Assembly: GCA_015056925.1 (NCBI GenBank)
Contig: SVFJ01000025.1
Coordinates: 1-37,094, forward strand
From: Lachnospiraceae bacterium
GTDB lineage: Bacteria > Bacillota > Clostridia > Lachnospirales > Lachnospiraceae
Direction of reading: 5' to 3'
DNA length: 37,094 bases
The notes under the pieces are model-generated. The model was given only the letters and a program-made list of their open reading frames with translations. It was not told where the DNA came from and did no database searches. A program made the position numbers and the translations under genes. Shown here in pieces: positions 8,776 through 18,126 of this stretch. Within the stretch, counting starts at the first letter, position 1, and every line of letters begins with the position of its first letter.

Positions 8776-10884
8776 ATGATGAATGAGATGAGGGTTAAGA
8801 TTGAAAGGTCTGAGGAGAGAACCGTACTGCCGATTGGAGGAATTGACAAGGCAGGCAATGTTTATGAGGTGAATAACAAGTATCTGATGAAGAATGGAGA
8901 GGCGATTCTGCCGATTATGGGAGAGTTTCATTTTTCACGTTGGACACCTGCGGAATGGGAGGAAGCACTGCTGAAAATGAAAGCAGGCGGTGTGGAAATT
9001 GTGGCTACCTATGTATTCTGGATTCATCATGAGGAGAGAAAGGATGAATGGGATTTCACGGGTTCTAGAGATGTAAGGGCATTTCTTGAGGTCTGCAGGA
9101 AGGTAGGAATGTCTGTATGGTTTCGAATTGGGCCGTGGGCGCATGGTGAGTGTCGTAACGGAGGATTCCCGGACTGGCTGGTGCAGGAAGAAGGTATGGA
9201 AACCAGAGTGGATGACCCGAAGTATCTGGCATATGTTCGTAAGTTTTGGACGAAGCTTGCCGAGCAGACTGAAGGTATGATGTGCAAGGATGGAGGACCG
9301 ATTCTTGGAATACAGTTAGAGAATGAGTACTGTCATGCAGGCGGACCGGCGGATAAGTCCTTGGGTAAGATACATATTATGACTTTGAAAAGAATGGCAG
9401 TGGAGCTTGGTTTTGAGGTGCCATATTATACAGCTACCGGATGGGGCGGTGCATGGGTAATTGATGATGAGATGCTTCCTGTACTTGGCGGCTATGTAGA
9501 TGCCCCTTGGGCGGCACATACGCATGAGATGCCGGCGTGTGAGAATTTTTTGATTACTCCTTTTAGAGAGGATGACAATATTGCAACAGATTTAAAGCAG
9601 GATACTGAGAGTGAGTACACCTTCTCTATCAGCAAGAATCCGTATCTGACTGCGGAGCTTGGGGGCGGCTTGCAGGTAACAGCACATAGAAGAACATTTC
9701 CTTTTCCGGAGGATATTGAAGCGCAGACTATGTGTATGCTGGGAGCCGGAGCAAATCTCTTAGGTTATTATATGTACCATGGCGGATATAATCCTCAGGG
9801 TAAGGAGACTACACTACAGGAGTCGAAGGCGACAGGTTATGCGAATGATTATCCGATTAGAAGTTATGACTTTCAGACCTGCATCAGGCAGAGTGGTAGA
9901 TTGAATGAAAGTTATCACAAATTAAAGAAATTGCATATGAGTATACTGACTTTTGAAAAGGAACTTGCAACAGCGGCTGCGTTCTTCCCTGAAATGCAGC
10001 CTGCCAATGCAGAGGACTTGCAAACACCAAGAATCAGTGTACGTTATTCTGAGGAGTATCAAGGTGGTTTTATTTTTATAAATAATCATCAAAGATTAAG
10101 AAAAATGCAACCAATTGAAAATCTTTCCCTTATGATAAGTAGGGAAGGTGATGTGGATGTAGAAGTAACACATTTATATTGTCAAAGCGGACAGTGTGCA
10201 ATGATTCCATTCGGATTGCAAATGGGTGATTGCCGTCTTAAGACAACGAACTGTTCTATTCTGACAAAATTGCAAGACACGTATTTCTTCTATATAGAAG
10301 AGGATGTGGAACCTTATTTTGAATATGAAGATAAAGCATATGAAAAGGTAGTGGTACTGACAAGGCAGGAGGCAGAGATGGCTTATTTATTACGGGATAA
10401 GCTGATACTTACAAAGAATGCGCTTTTTGTCCGGGATGGTGAGCTTGTACTTCTAAAAGGTAAGGAGGCACAGACAATCCGTTATTATGATAAGAACGGT
10501 GTAGAAGGTGAGATTCTCTGCAAGGAGATAACAGAACAGAAAGCAGCGACGGTTCATACGGCGTTGATAGAGCAGAGTAAAGAAAGAGCAGTATATGAGC
10601 TGACAGTGGAGACTGAGGATGTGACGAAGCTTCATGAGCTGTATCTGCACATGAATTTTAAGGGTGACAGAGCACAGCTTTATCAGGATGAAGTATTACT
10701 GGATGATTGGTTCAGTAATGGTGAGGACTGGTATAGTGCCATGAAGAGATTTGATTATCCTGAAAAGCTCAGACTGGTGGTATTCCCGTATCAGGAAGAT
10801 GTTTATTATGACTTGCAGCCAAGAGTCGGCTGTGAGTTGGTTTCTGTTTCGGTGGAGACAGAGTATGATGTACGTTTGGCATAG
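8776..10884 (+). CDS. Beta-galactosidase-type glycoside hydrolase, family 35
   Basis: 702 residues. GH35 enzymes remove terminal beta-galactose from oligosaccharides and plant cell-wall side chains by a retaining mechanism. The N-terminal third is a TIM barrel with the family features GEFHFSRWTPAEWEEAL, RIGPWAHGECRNGGFPDWL and GGPILGIQLENEY; E184 (second E of ENE) is the predicted acid/base and E294, in LTAELGGG, the probable nucleophile. The last 300 residues are beta-rich and not recognisable in detail. There is no signal peptide, so it should act on imported sugars in the cytoplasm. AGGAG (8762-8766) serves the ATG at 8776; a second ATG follows at once at 8779. The substrate could be pectic galactan fragments, given the uronate genes further on, but that is inference. 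Confidence 0.88.
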   Translation: MMNEMRVKIERSEERTVLPIGGIDKAGNVYEVNNKYLMKNGEAILPIMGEFHFSRWTPAEWEEALLKMKAGGVEIVATYVFWIHHEERKDEWDFTGSRDVRAFLEVCRKVGMSVWFRIGPWAHGECRNGGFPDWLVQEEGMETRVDDPKYLAYVRKFWTKLAEQTEGMMCKDGGPILGIQLENEYCHAGGPADKSLGKIHIMTLKRMAVELGFEVPYYTATGWGGAWVIDDEMLPVLGGYVDAPWAAHTHEMPACENFLITPFREDDNIATDLKQDTESEYTFSISKNPYLTAELGGGLQVTAHRRTFPFPEDIEAQTMCMLGAGANLLGYYMYHGGYNPQGKETTLQESKATGYANDYPIRSYDFQTCIRQSGRLNESYHKLKKLHMSILTFEKELATAAAFFPEMQPANAEDLQTPRISVRYSEEYQGGFIFINNHQRLRKMQPIENLSLMISREGDVDVEVTHLYCQSGQCAMIPFGLQMGDCRLKTTNCSILTKLQDTYFFYIEEDVEPYFEYEDKAYEKVVVLTRQEAEMAYLLRDKLILTKNALFVRDGELVLLKGKEAQTIRYYDKNGVEGEILCKEITEQKAATVHTALIEQSKERAVYELTVETEDVTKLHELYLHMNFKGDRAQLYQDEVLLDDWFSNGEDWYSAMKRFDYPEKLRLVVFPYQEDVYYDLQPRVGCELVSVSVETEYDVRLA

Positions 10885-11009
10885 TATCATATTAAATTTT
10901 TACTAAGACATTATTTACCACGGCTAACGGAAAGACAATATGATATAATCACGTATGGAACAAGTTATTTTGGAGATACTAAGTAACAGTTAAGAAAAGG
11001 AGATTTATT

Positions 11010-11714
11010 ATGAAAAAGAAAGTAGCATTATTATTATTAACAGCAATCGTAGCAGGAACAATGATGACAGCATGCGGTACAACAGATGACAGAACATCTG
11101 ACGAGGTACAGACACAAGAAATTGGTGATGAGAATGATATGGTAGATACAGAATCAACAGTAGGTGACACTACTGTTGAGGAGACTGTAACAGAGGAGAC
11201 TGTCGTTGAGGAATCAACAGTGGTTGATGAGCAGGCAGCAGTAGCAGGTGGTGACCACCTTGCTACCTTTGAAGAGGTAGATGCTTTTATCAATGAGATT
11301 TACACAAAGATTCCTCAGGATAAGATGCCGATGGGAATTGGCAATATGGAGCTTGGTTTTGAGGATATGGACGCAGTTGCATATCATACAGGCTTAACAG
11401 ATGTAGCAGGAATTGACAGTATTGTATTATCTGAGTCAATGATAGGTTCTGTTGCATATTCACTGTTGTACATTAGAACAAACGATGAAGGAGATGCACA
11501 GCAGATTGCGCAGAATGTTATGGATAATATTAATCCTGCTAAGTGGATTTGTGTAACAGCAGAGAAGCAGATTGCTGTGACTATCGGTAAGGATGTGTTC
11601 TATGTAATGACATCTGCTGAGACTGCAGATTTGATTTATGATGCGATGGCAGAGCTTGCAGCACAGAAGGGCATGACTGTATCTGAGAAGCTTGAGAAGA
11701 CAAATGCCATCTAA
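11010..11714 (+). CDS. Predicted lipoprotein, function unknown
   Basis: 234 residues. A basic start (MKKK), a hydrophobic stretch and a lipobox M-T-A-C give lipidation at C22, so the protein should be anchored on the outer face of the membrane. Residues about 25-75 are an acidic, Thr/Val/Glu-rich linker with repeated TVEE/VVEE-like steps. The folded part (about 85-225) contains a conserved-looking stretch around SMIGSVAYSLLYIR and PAKWICVTAEKQ. This is somewhat like small Lachnospiraceae lipoproteins of the DUF4358 type, but I cannot confirm that. AAAAGGAG stands 7 nt before the ATG. A TATAAT at 10944-10949 may be the -10 box; no good -35 is seen. The next genes act on cell-surface polymers. 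Confidence 0.85.
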   Translation: MKKKVALLLLTAIVAGTMMTACGTTDDRTSDEVQTQEIGDENDMVDTESTVGDTTVEETVTEETVVEESTVVDEQAAVAGGDHLATFEEVDAFINEIYTKIPQDKMPMGIGNMELGFEDMDAVAYHTGLTDVAGIDSIVLSESMIGSVAYSLLYIRTNDEGDAQQIAQNVMDNINPAKWICVTAEKQIAVTIGKDVFYVMTSAETADLIYDAMAELAAQKGMTVSEKLEKTNAI

Positions 11715-11768
11715 AGCGGTATAATGATAGTATAAGATTCAATATAAAATGGAAGGGAGAAATGCAGT

Positions 11769-13271
11769 ATGCTTTTTTCCAGTATCACCTTTTTGTATTT
11801 CTTCCTGCCTTTGACACTGCTCCTATACGGAGTGGTGCCAAAGCAGGTTAAAAACTTAATATTATTTGTGATGTCATGCATTTTTTATGCGTGGGGAGAG
11901 CCGGTTTATCTGTTCCTCATGCTTATTCAGATTGTGATTGTATATGGCCTCACATTGATAATGGAGAAGAAACGGGAGACAAAGACAGGCAAGGTAATGT
12001 ATGTATTGGCTGTCCTGATACCTTTTGCTTCTCTATTTTTCTTTAAGTACTTTAGCTTTTTGTTAGGAGAAGTGCTGGGGGTAATTGGAAGCAGTGTAAA
12101 GACGTTAGTAGTGGATTTGCCTTTGATTGGCAAGACGGATTTACTCAAGATTACACTTCCGATTGGTATTTCTTTCTATACCTTCCAGTTGGTGAGCTAT
12201 GTGGTTGATGTATGGAGAAGGGAATGTGTAGCACAGAGGAGTGTATTAAAGCTTGCTACTTATATTACCATGTTTCCTCAGCTGATTGCAGGACCGATTG
12301 TCAGATATCGGGGAATGGACAAGGAGCTGGATGCCAGAGAGGTTTCTTCAAAGGATTATACGGATGGCATTGTGCGTTTTGTAATAGGTCTTGGTAAGAA
12401 AGTATTGATTGCGAATGTATTGGGCGAGATTGTGCAGGAGCTTGCGGATATTTCGGGCAATAGTATTGTTCTTGCGTGGATGTATGCAATCGCTGTGACC
12501 TTGCAGATTTATTTTGATTTTTCAGGATATTCGGATATGGCAATCGGACTCGGGGCCATGTTTGGTTTTTCATTCCCGGAGAACTTCAATTATCCTTTGA
12601 TTTCGGGAAGTCTGACAGAGTTCTGGAGACGCTGGCATATGAGCCTTGGCAGCTGGTTTAGAGACTATGTGTATATTCCTTTAGGAGGTAATCGGACAAG
12701 TACGGTTAAGTGGATTCGTAATATTCTGGTTGTCTGGATGCTGACCGGTGTATGGCACGGTGCAGGCTGGAACTTTATTGTATGGGGCTTGTTCTTTGGT
12801 GTGATGCTGTTGATAGAGAAGTTTATCGCTATGGGAATATTAGCTGTGAAGGAACGAGGAGCAGTAGCGGGAGACAAAACAGCGATGCATTTTGCAGGGC
12901 ATGGAGTGAAATATTGTCTGCGACATATTTATGTGATAGTTGCAATTGTGTTTAGTTTTTTGATTTTTAATGGTGCTAATTTATCTGAGGGCTGGCAGGA
13001 TATCAACAATCTGTGGAGTGCGCCTGTCCGGACGGATGAGTTATCTTTATTTATGCTTCGCAACAGAGCAGGAATCTTATTCGTTGGAGCTGTTGGAGCA
13101 ACACCACTGCCAAAGTATTTGTGGGAGAAGGCAGTACAAGGATTAGGTAAGGGAGCTTCGATGTTATTGATAAGGCTGATACAGCTTGTGTTTACGGCGA
13201 TATTGTTGCTGCTTTGTACGGCATATCTGATAGATGGTTCGTTTAATCCGTTTTTGTATTTTAGATTTTAG
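11769..13271 (+). CDS. MBOAT-family membrane O-acyltransferase (AlgI/DltB type)
   Basis: 500 residues, with about ten or more membrane segments. MBOAT proteins of the AlgI/PatA type move acyl (usually acetyl) groups across the membrane to a surface polysaccharide. Diagnostic stretches are NYPLISGSLTEFWRRWHMSLGSWFRDYV (shown here in pieces: EFWRRWHMSLGSW with H290, then YIPLGGNR) and MLTGVWHGAGWNFIVWG, where H330 is the invariant catalytic histidine. An AAGGGAG site lies about 10 nt before the ATG. The next gene, 11 nt downstream, encodes a DHHW protein of the AlgJ/AlgX kind, the usual partner that finishes acetyl transfer. The polymer modified is unknown; AlgI symbols refer to alginate, which is not expected here. 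Confidence 0.92.
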   Translation: MLFSSITFLYFFLPLTLLLYGVVPKQVKNLILFVMSCIFYAWGEPVYLFLMLIQIVIVYGLTLIMEKKRETKTGKVMYVLAVLIPFASLFFFKYFSFLLGEVLGVIGSSVKTLVVDLPLIGKTDLLKITLPIGISFYTFQLVSYVVDVWRRECVAQRSVLKLATYITMFPQLIAGPIVRYRGMDKELDAREVSSKDYTDGIVRFVIGLGKKVLIANVLGEIVQELADISGNSIVLAWMYAIAVTLQIYFDFSGYSDMAIGLGAMFGFSFPENFNYPLISGSLTEFWRRWHMSLGSWFRDYVYIPLGGNRTSTVKWIRNILVVWMLTGVWHGAGWNFIVWGLFFGVMLLIEKFIAMGILAVKERGAVAGDKTAMHFAGHGVKYCLRHIYVIVAIVFSFLIFNGANLSEGWQDINNLWSAPVRTDELSLFMLRNRAGILFVGAVGATPLPKYLWEKAVQGLGKGASMLLIRLIQLVFTAILLLLCTAYLIDGSFNPFLYFRF

Positions 13272-13282
13272 GTAGGTGTAGT

Positions 13283-14395
13283 ATGAAGTGGGAAAATCTG
13301 ATAAATAGAATATTTTCTAGTTTGTTTTTGGTATTTCTATGCGGAATGGCAGTCATCTTTCTTGTAAGTCCAAAGGCTAAGTATTCTATTGCTGAGCGGC
13401 GTCATTTGCAGGATATGCCGGAGCTTACTTGGGAAGGAATCAAAGATGCAAGCTATATGCAGGATTTAGAGTCCTATCTTTTAGAGCATTTTCCTTTTAG
13501 AGAAGCCTTTAGAGGAATGAAGGCCTTCTTTGTATATGATATATTGCTACAGAAGGAGAATAATGATATTTATGTAGTAAATGGTCATGCTGCCAAGCTG
13601 GAATACCCGATGAATGAGACAAGTATTATGAAGGCAGCAGAGAAGATGAGCGCATTGCAGGAAAAGTATTTTTCAAATGCAGATGTGTATTATGCGATTG
13701 TGCCGGATAAGAATTATTTTCTGGCTAAGGAGAATGGATATCCATCTCTTGATTATGAGAACTTAGAGGCACTGATGCAGGAAAATCTTGATGGTATGAC
13801 GTATATTCCGATATGGGACACTCTGACGGTGGAGGATTATTATACAACAGATACGCATTGGAGACAGGAGCATCTGGGAGAGACAGTAGAGCGTCTGGCA
13901 GAGTATATGGGATTTTCGGATTATGTGATGACGGAGTTTGAACAGCGGGAGATTCCGGATTTTTATGGAGTATATTATGGGCAGTCAGCATTGGCTTTGC
14001 CGGCAGAAAGTATGTATTATCTGACCAATGAGGTAATTGATGCGGCGACACATTTTAATGTGGAGACCAATCAGACAAAGCCGTTATATGAGCTTGATTT
14101 GCTGGAGGATGAGGCACTGATGGATAAATACAATATTTATCTGGGAGGAGCGGTGGCTATTCAGACCATTACCAGTCCAAAGGCAGCGGGAGACGGCAGG
14201 CTTATTATATTCAGGGATTCCTTTACCAGTAGTCTTGCACCTTTGTTAACCAATGCGTATCAAGAGATAGTTTTGATTGATACCAGATATGTAAGTGCGG
14301 GATTTCTGGGGAATTTTGTCGACTTTACGGATGCGGATGTGTTGTTCTTATATAATCCGCTTGTATTAAATAATAGTACGATGTTAAAAAATTGA
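13283..14395 (+). CDS. DHHW-family (AlgJ/AlgX-like) protein, partner of the MBOAT acyltransferase
   Basis: 370 residues. One N-terminal membrane anchor (about 11-29) precedes an extracytoplasmic domain beginning with YSIAERRHLQDMPELT, the usual opening of this family. The catalytic signature D-T-H-W is at 190-193, and FRDSFTSS (S313) is the probable nucleophile serine of the SGNH-like fold. Such proteins take the acetyl group delivered by the MBOAT protein and put it on the polymer outside the membrane. The gene follows the acyltransferase by 11 nt and so belongs to the same operon. The ribosome-binding site is weak (AGGTAGG), in keeping with coupling to the gene before. Acceptor polymer unknown. 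Confidence 0.88.
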   Translation: MKWENLINRIFSSLFLVFLCGMAVIFLVSPKAKYSIAERRHLQDMPELTWEGIKDASYMQDLESYLLEHFPFREAFRGMKAFFVYDILLQKENNDIYVVNGHAAKLEYPMNETSIMKAAEKMSALQEKYFSNADVYYAIVPDKNYFLAKENGYPSLDYENLEALMQENLDGMTYIPIWDTLTVEDYYTTDTHWRQEHLGETVERLAEYMGFSDYVMTEFEQREIPDFYGVYYGQSALALPAESMYYLTNEVIDAATHFNVETNQTKPLYELDLLEDEALMDKYNIYLGGAVAIQTITSPKAAGDGRLIIFRDSFTSSLAPLLTNAYQEIVLIDTRYVSAGFLGNFVDFTDADVLFLYNPLVLNNSTMLKN

Positions 14396-14428
14396 TGGTA
14401 ACATATGAAGTGCGAGAGGAGAATTGCT

Positions 14429-15292
14429 ATGCTATACGGTGCGATAGAGGCAGGCGGAACGAAGATGGTGGTTGCGCTTGTAGAAGATACAGGAGAAATC
14501 AAAGATAAGGTTGTGATTCCGACTTCGACACCGGAAGAAACCATGCCACAGATTATCGGGTATTTGAAGGGCAAAGATATCAAGGCTGTAGGAGTAGGTT
14601 CCTTTGGACCGGTGGATGTTGTAAAGGGGTCGCCTACTTATGGCTGTATTATGAATACGCCTAAGCTGGCTTGGAAGAATTATAATCTGGTAGAAGCGTT
14701 GGAGACAGGACTTGGTGTACCTGTTAGTCTGGATACGGACGTGAATGCAGCCTGTCTTGGAGAAATGACCTATGGGTGTGCAAAGGGGATAGGAAATGTT
14801 ATCTATGTAACCATTGGTACAGGTATCGGTGCAGGAATTGCAGTGGAAGGTAAGTTACTACATGGGATGATGCATCCGGAAGCCGGACATATATTGATTA
14901 CGAAGAGACTGGCAGACAGAGGTCAGAGTGTATGTCCTTATCATGACAGCTGCTTTGAAGGCTTGGCATCAGGCCCTTCGATTGAAGCAAGATGGGGAAA
15001 GAAGGCTTATGAGCTTGTGGATAACCAGATTGTATGGGAGCTTGAGAGTGAATATATTGCCAAAGGGCTTATGAATATGATTCTTACCTTGAGCCCGCAA
15101 AAGATTATATTGGGCGGCGGTGTGATGCATCAGGAGCAGCTGTTTCCTTTGATTCGTGAGAAAGTAGCAGAGGTATTGAATCACTACTATGACACAAGGG
15201 AGCTTGCAGATATGGATACCTATATCGTTCCTGCAAGCTTAAATGACAATCAGGGAATCCTCGGCGCAGCAGTACTGGCGATGAATGTGTAG
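14429..15292 (+). CDS. ROK-family sugar kinase, probably fructokinase
   Basis: 287 residues. The phosphate-binding motif GAIEAGGTK (3-11) is at the N-terminus; VSLDTDVNAACLGE carries the likely catalytic Asp, and IGTGIGAGI the second phosphate loop. HPEAGH with CPYHDSCFEGLASGPSIEARWG is the zinc-binding segment of Bacillus-type ROK fructokinases (ScrK/GmuE group), so phosphorylation of fructose, or of mannose, is the best guess. The start at 14429 is set by AGGAG (14417-14421) 7 nt before it; an ATG at 14405 lies upstream of that site. The gene follows the DHHW gene by 33 nt, so read-through is possible although the functions seem unrelated. It ends at a bidirectional terminator shared with uxaC. 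Confidence 0.88.
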   Translation: MLYGAIEAGGTKMVVALVEDTGEIKDKVVIPTSTPEETMPQIIGYLKGKDIKAVGVGSFGPVDVVKGSPTYGCIMNTPKLAWKNYNLVEALETGLGVPVSLDTDVNAACLGEMTYGCAKGIGNVIYVTIGTGIGAGIAVEGKLLHGMMHPEAGHILITKRLADRGQSVCPYHDSCFEGLASGPSIEARWGKKAYELVDNQIVWELESEYIAKGLMNMILTLSPQKIILGGGVMHQEQLFPLIREKVAEVLNHYYDTRELADMDTYIVPASLNDNQGILGAAVLAMNV

Positions 15293-15301
15293 AGTTGATA
15301 A

Positions 15302-15335
15302 AAAACACGGGTACCGTAAGGTGCCCGTGTTTTAT
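15302..15335. terminator. Bidirectional terminator between the sugar kinase and uxaC
   Basis: AAAACACGGGTACC (15302-15315) and GGTGCCCGTGTTTT (15320-15333) form a 14-bp stem with one T-G wobble and a GTAA loop. The A run on one side and the T run on the other let it work for both convergent genes. Confidence 0.9.
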
Positions 15336-15348
15336 GCCCTAATGGGGA

Positions 15349-16764
15349 TTATTTTGTCTCTAAATCAAATCCAAAGTAATTTACTGCATTGTTGTATGAG
15401 ATACCCTTAACGATTTCTTCAAGGATTTCCATATCTGCAGGGAACTCACCGTCCTCAACCCAGTTACCGATTAAGTTACACATAATACGTCTGAAGTACT
15501 CATGTCTTGTGTAAGATAAGAAGCTACGAGAGTCTGTTAACATACCAACGAAGCCTGAAAGGTTACCAAGGTTAGCAAGTGAAATCATCTGGTCCTGCAT
15601 ACCTGTCTTGTGGTCGTTGAACCACCAAGCAGAACCCTGCTGAATCTTAGCGCAAGCTGTAGAATCCTGGAAGCATCCAAGGATAGTACCGATAGCCTGA
15701 TTGTCGTTAGGATTCAAGCTGTAGATGATAGTCTTTGGAAGCTCATCTGTTGTAATCAGTGCATTTAAGAAGTCTGCAAGCTGAGCAGATGGAGCGTAGT
15801 TGTTGATACAGTCATAACCTGTATCAGGTCCGAGCTGTGCGTAACGAAGTGTATTGTTGTCACGCTTACAGCCATAGTGAAGCTGCATTACCCAGTTCAA
15901 TCTGTGATACTGCTTGCCCATGAATACCATGAATGCAGTCTTGAACTGTAATTCCTCTTCTCTTGTAACGGTTTCTCCGCTCTTTCTCTTAGCAAAGATA
16001 GCTTCAATCTCAGCATCTGTTGCAGGCTGGTACATAACGTACTCAAGTGCATGGTCAGATACAGAACATCCCATAGAAGCAAAGAAGTCAAGTCTGTTAA
16101 CAAGTGCAGCCTTCATATCTGCAAAAGTATGAATCTCAACACCGCTTACAGCAGATAACTTAGCAAGATAATCAAAGTAATCAGGCTTCTCAATGTTCAT
16201 AGCCTTATCAGGTCTCCATGCAGGAAGAACCTGTACATCAAATGTAGTATCTTCAGCGATAGCCTTGTGATACTCAAGAGAGTCGATAGGGTCATCTGTT
16301 GTACAGATTAATGTAACGTTAGACTGCTTAATTAAGCCGCGAACGCTCATTGAACTCTCCTGAAGCTTAGCATTACAAAGGTTCCAAACCTCCTCAGCTG
16401 TGTTCTTGTTCAGAACGCCGTTGTAGCCAAAGTAACGCTGTAACTCAAGGTGTGTCCAGTGGTAAAGTGGATTACCGATAGCCTTACCTACACACTCAGC
16501 CCACTTGAAGAACTTCTCCTTATCAGAAGCATCTCCTGTCATGTATTTCTCATCAACACCGCAGGAACGCATAAAACGCCACTTATAGTGGTCGCCGCCA
16601 AGCCATACCTGTGTGATATTGTCGAACTTTCTGTCATTTGCAATCTCTGCCGGATTAATATGGCAGTGATAGTCAAGAATTGGTGTTGTTTCAGCGAAAC
16701 TGTGATAAAGCTTGCAAGCAGTTTCAGTCTGTAACAAGAAATCCTTATCCATAAAATTTTTCAT
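15349..16764 (-). CDS. uxaC: Glucuronate/galacturonate isomerase
   Basis: 471 residues, the usual length of UxaC. It converts D-glucuronate to D-fructuronate and D-galacturonate to D-tagaturonate, the first step of uronate catabolism, in the cytoplasm. The N-terminal ILDYHCHINPAEI has the metal-binding H33 and H35 of this amidohydrolase-superfamily enzyme; other family stretches are VWLGGDHYKWRFMRSCGV, LICTTDDPIDSLEYH, LHYGCKRDNN and LTDSRSFLSYTRHEYFRR. On the minus strand AGGAGG stands 8 nt before the ATG at 16764; longer in-frame starts lie upstream of this site and are rejected. A terminator separates it from the lacI gene upstream on the same strand, so it either has its own promoter or relies on read-through; I see no clear promoter in the 50 bp available. 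Confidence 0.97.
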   Translation of the reverse strand: MKNFMDKDFLLQTETACKLYHSFAETTPILDYHCHINPAEIANDRKFDNITQVWLGGDHYKWRFMRSCGVDEKYMTGDASDKEKFFKWAECVGKAIGNPLYHWTHLELQRYFGYNGVLNKNTAEEVWNLCNAKLQESSMSVRGLIKQSNVTLICTTDDPIDSLEYHKAIAEDTTFDVQVLPAWRPDKAMNIEKPDYFDYLAKLSAVSGVEIHTFADMKAALVNRLDFFASMGCSVSDHALEYVMYQPATDAEIEAIFAKRKSGETVTREEELQFKTAFMVFMGKQYHRLNWVMQLHYGCKRDNNTLRYAQLGPDTGYDCINNYAPSAQLADFLNALITTDELPKTIIYSLNPNDNQAIGTILGCFQDSTACAKIQQGSAWWFNDHKTGMQDQMISLANLGNLSGFVGMLTDSRSFLSYTRHEYFRRIMCNLIGNWVEDGEFPADMEILEEIVKGISYNNAVNYFGFDLETK

Positions 16765-16816
16765 GGGTATTCCTCCTATAATTATATTTTTTAAGTTGGG
16801 TATAAGTTTAATATAA

Positions 16817-16854
16817 AAAAGTGCCTGCACGAACCATGCCGGTAAGGCACTTTT
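16817..16854 (-). terminator. Terminator between lacI and uxaC (minus strand)
   Basis: AAAAGTGCCT and AGGCACTTTT (16817-16826 and 16845-16854) form a 10-bp stem with an 18-nt loop. Read on the minus strand it ends in a TTTTTT run, so it should end the lacI transcript. With uxaC starting 50 bp on, it might instead be an attenuation point. Confidence 0.75.
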
Positions 16855-16870
16855 ATTATCCTATCAAATC

Positions 16871-17875
16871 CTAGAGAGTGGTACCTCTCTTAATCAACTC
16901 GCCGGAGAAGATAACCTTCTGCGGCATCTCTTTGTGACCTAAAATACCAATCAGAGTATTAACGATGTGGTGACAAAGGGTGTCTAACCGATTATCTACG
17001 CTGGTAAGCTCAGGCTCACAACAGGTACTTAAAATGGAGTTATTATAACCGATGACAGCCAAATCCTCAGGAATCTTCAAGCCCTTTTTGTGTGCGTACT
17101 TAATGGCACCGATAGCAAGATTGTCATCGGCAGCGACAACGGCATCGAACTTAATCGCAGGGTCAAGATTCGCAAGAAAATCTGAAATGGCAGTCAGATT
17201 CGCATGATCCTCAGGGAAGTACTGCATATACTCCATGCGAAGAGGAATATTATGCTGTGTTAATGCGCTCTGATAGCCTGACAGCTTTCTGATAGCTGAA
17301 TATGACTTAGAGTTATATAAATATAAAATATCCTTGCGTCCTGATGCAATCAGTGAAGAGGTAGCCTGAAGTGTAGACTTAAAGTCATCACAAAGACTGC
17401 AGTAAACGTTCTCATAATCAAAGTCTGCATTGAGAAGGAGAACAGGAATCTCCTTGGCAGCTTCGCGGATATAGTCGTTCTCGGCGTCATTGTTAGATAT
17501 AAAGTTGGAACCTACGAGAATTACACTGTCTACCTTCTTGTTCACAAGGAGGTTCAAAAACTTCTTCTTATCCTCGAGCTTGTAACCGGTACAGCATAAA
17601 ATACAGTTGTAGTTATTGGCACGAAGCTCCTGCTCAATGTGATAAACGGCATTGGCAAGATAAAGGTCGGATGAATCTGCACATAGAATACCGATAGAGT
17701 TCATGGTATTCAGACCAAGACCGCGTGCAAATGCATTCGGTGTGTAATCGCAAGCATCAATGACAGCAAGTACCTTCTTACGGGTTTCGGGGCTGACATT
17801 CTCAGAACCGTTCAAGACACGGGATACAGTTGCGATAGATACACCGGCTTTCTCTGAGATATCATAGATGGTCAT
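16871..17875 (-). CDS. LacI-family repressor, likely of the uronate genes
   Basis: 334 residues. The N-terminal helix-turn-helix and hinge read IYDISEKAGVSIATVSRVLNG and then SENVSPETRKKVL; the rest is a periplasmic-binding-like effector domain (SIGILCADSSDLYLANAVYHIEQEL, VVAADDNLAIGAIKYAHKKG, DLAVIGYNNS). AGAAAGGA lies 9 nt before the ATG at 17875 on the minus strand. It stands between uxaC and the divergent kduI, so a uronate or a pectin breakdown intermediate is the likely inducer. A promoter for it (18011-18039, minus strand) and an operator just downstream of that promoter (17985-17998) suggest it represses itself or is under catabolite control. Confidence 0.93.
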   Translation of the reverse strand: MTIYDISEKAGVSIATVSRVLNGSENVSPETRKKVLAVIDACDYTPNAFARGLGLNTMNSIGILCADSSDLYLANAVYHIEQELRANNYNCILCCTGYKLEDKKKFLNLLVNKKVDSVILVGSNFISNNDAENDYIREAAKEIPVLLLNADFDYENVYCSLCDDFKSTLQATSSLIASGRKDILYLYNSKSYSAIRKLSGYQSALTQHNIPLRMEYMQYFPEDHANLTAISDFLANLDPAIKFDAVVAADDNLAIGAIKYAHKKGLKIPEDLAVIGYNNSILSTCCEPELTSVDNRLDTLCHHIVNTLIGILGHKEMPQKVIFSGELIKRGTTL

Positions 17876-17984
17876 AATCAAAAATCCTTTCTGTACTACT
17901 AAGGAAAGCCCCACTGGAAGCTGTTCAATCGTAGGTAAAACTATGTAAGCTATGTCGGCTGAAAACCCCTTGTAAAAAGAGGGA

Positions 17985-17998
17985 TGTAAGCGCTATCA
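17985..17998. promoter_or_regulatory. cre/LacI-type operator just downstream of the lacI promoter
   Basis: TGTAAGCGCTATCA matches cre (TGWNANCGNTNWCA) at every defined position. It lies 12-25 bp downstream of the -10 box of the minus-strand lacI promoter, a position typical for repression by blocking. Confidence 0.6.
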
Positions 17999-18010
17999 TA
18001 ACCACTTCAA

Positions 18011-18039
18011 ATTGTACTACGGAAATAGGCTAAAATCAA
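18011..18039 (-). promoter_or_regulatory. Promoter of the minus-strand lacI gene
   Basis: On the minus strand: -35 TTGATT (18039-18034), exactly 17 bp, -10 TACAAT (18016-18011). Transcription would begin near 18004 and leave a leader of about 130 nt. Confidence 0.65.
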
Positions 18040-18083
18040 GCAAATGTTAAAAAATAAACAAATTTATAAAAGCCAAAGATTGA

Positions 18084-18126
18084 TTGACGTAAGTAGGCTT
18101 ATGAAGTAAAATGAAAACAGTTTCAT
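18084..18126 (+). promoter_or_regulatory. kduI promoter with overlapping operator
   Basis: -35 TTGACG (18084-18089), 17-bp spacer, -10 TAAAAT (18107-18112). A palindrome ATGAAA-ACAG-TTTCAT (18111-18126) begins in the -10 box and covers the start site; its core TGAAAACAGTTTCA differs from cre at one defined position. It is a natural operator for the divergent LacI-family repressor. Confidence 0.7.
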
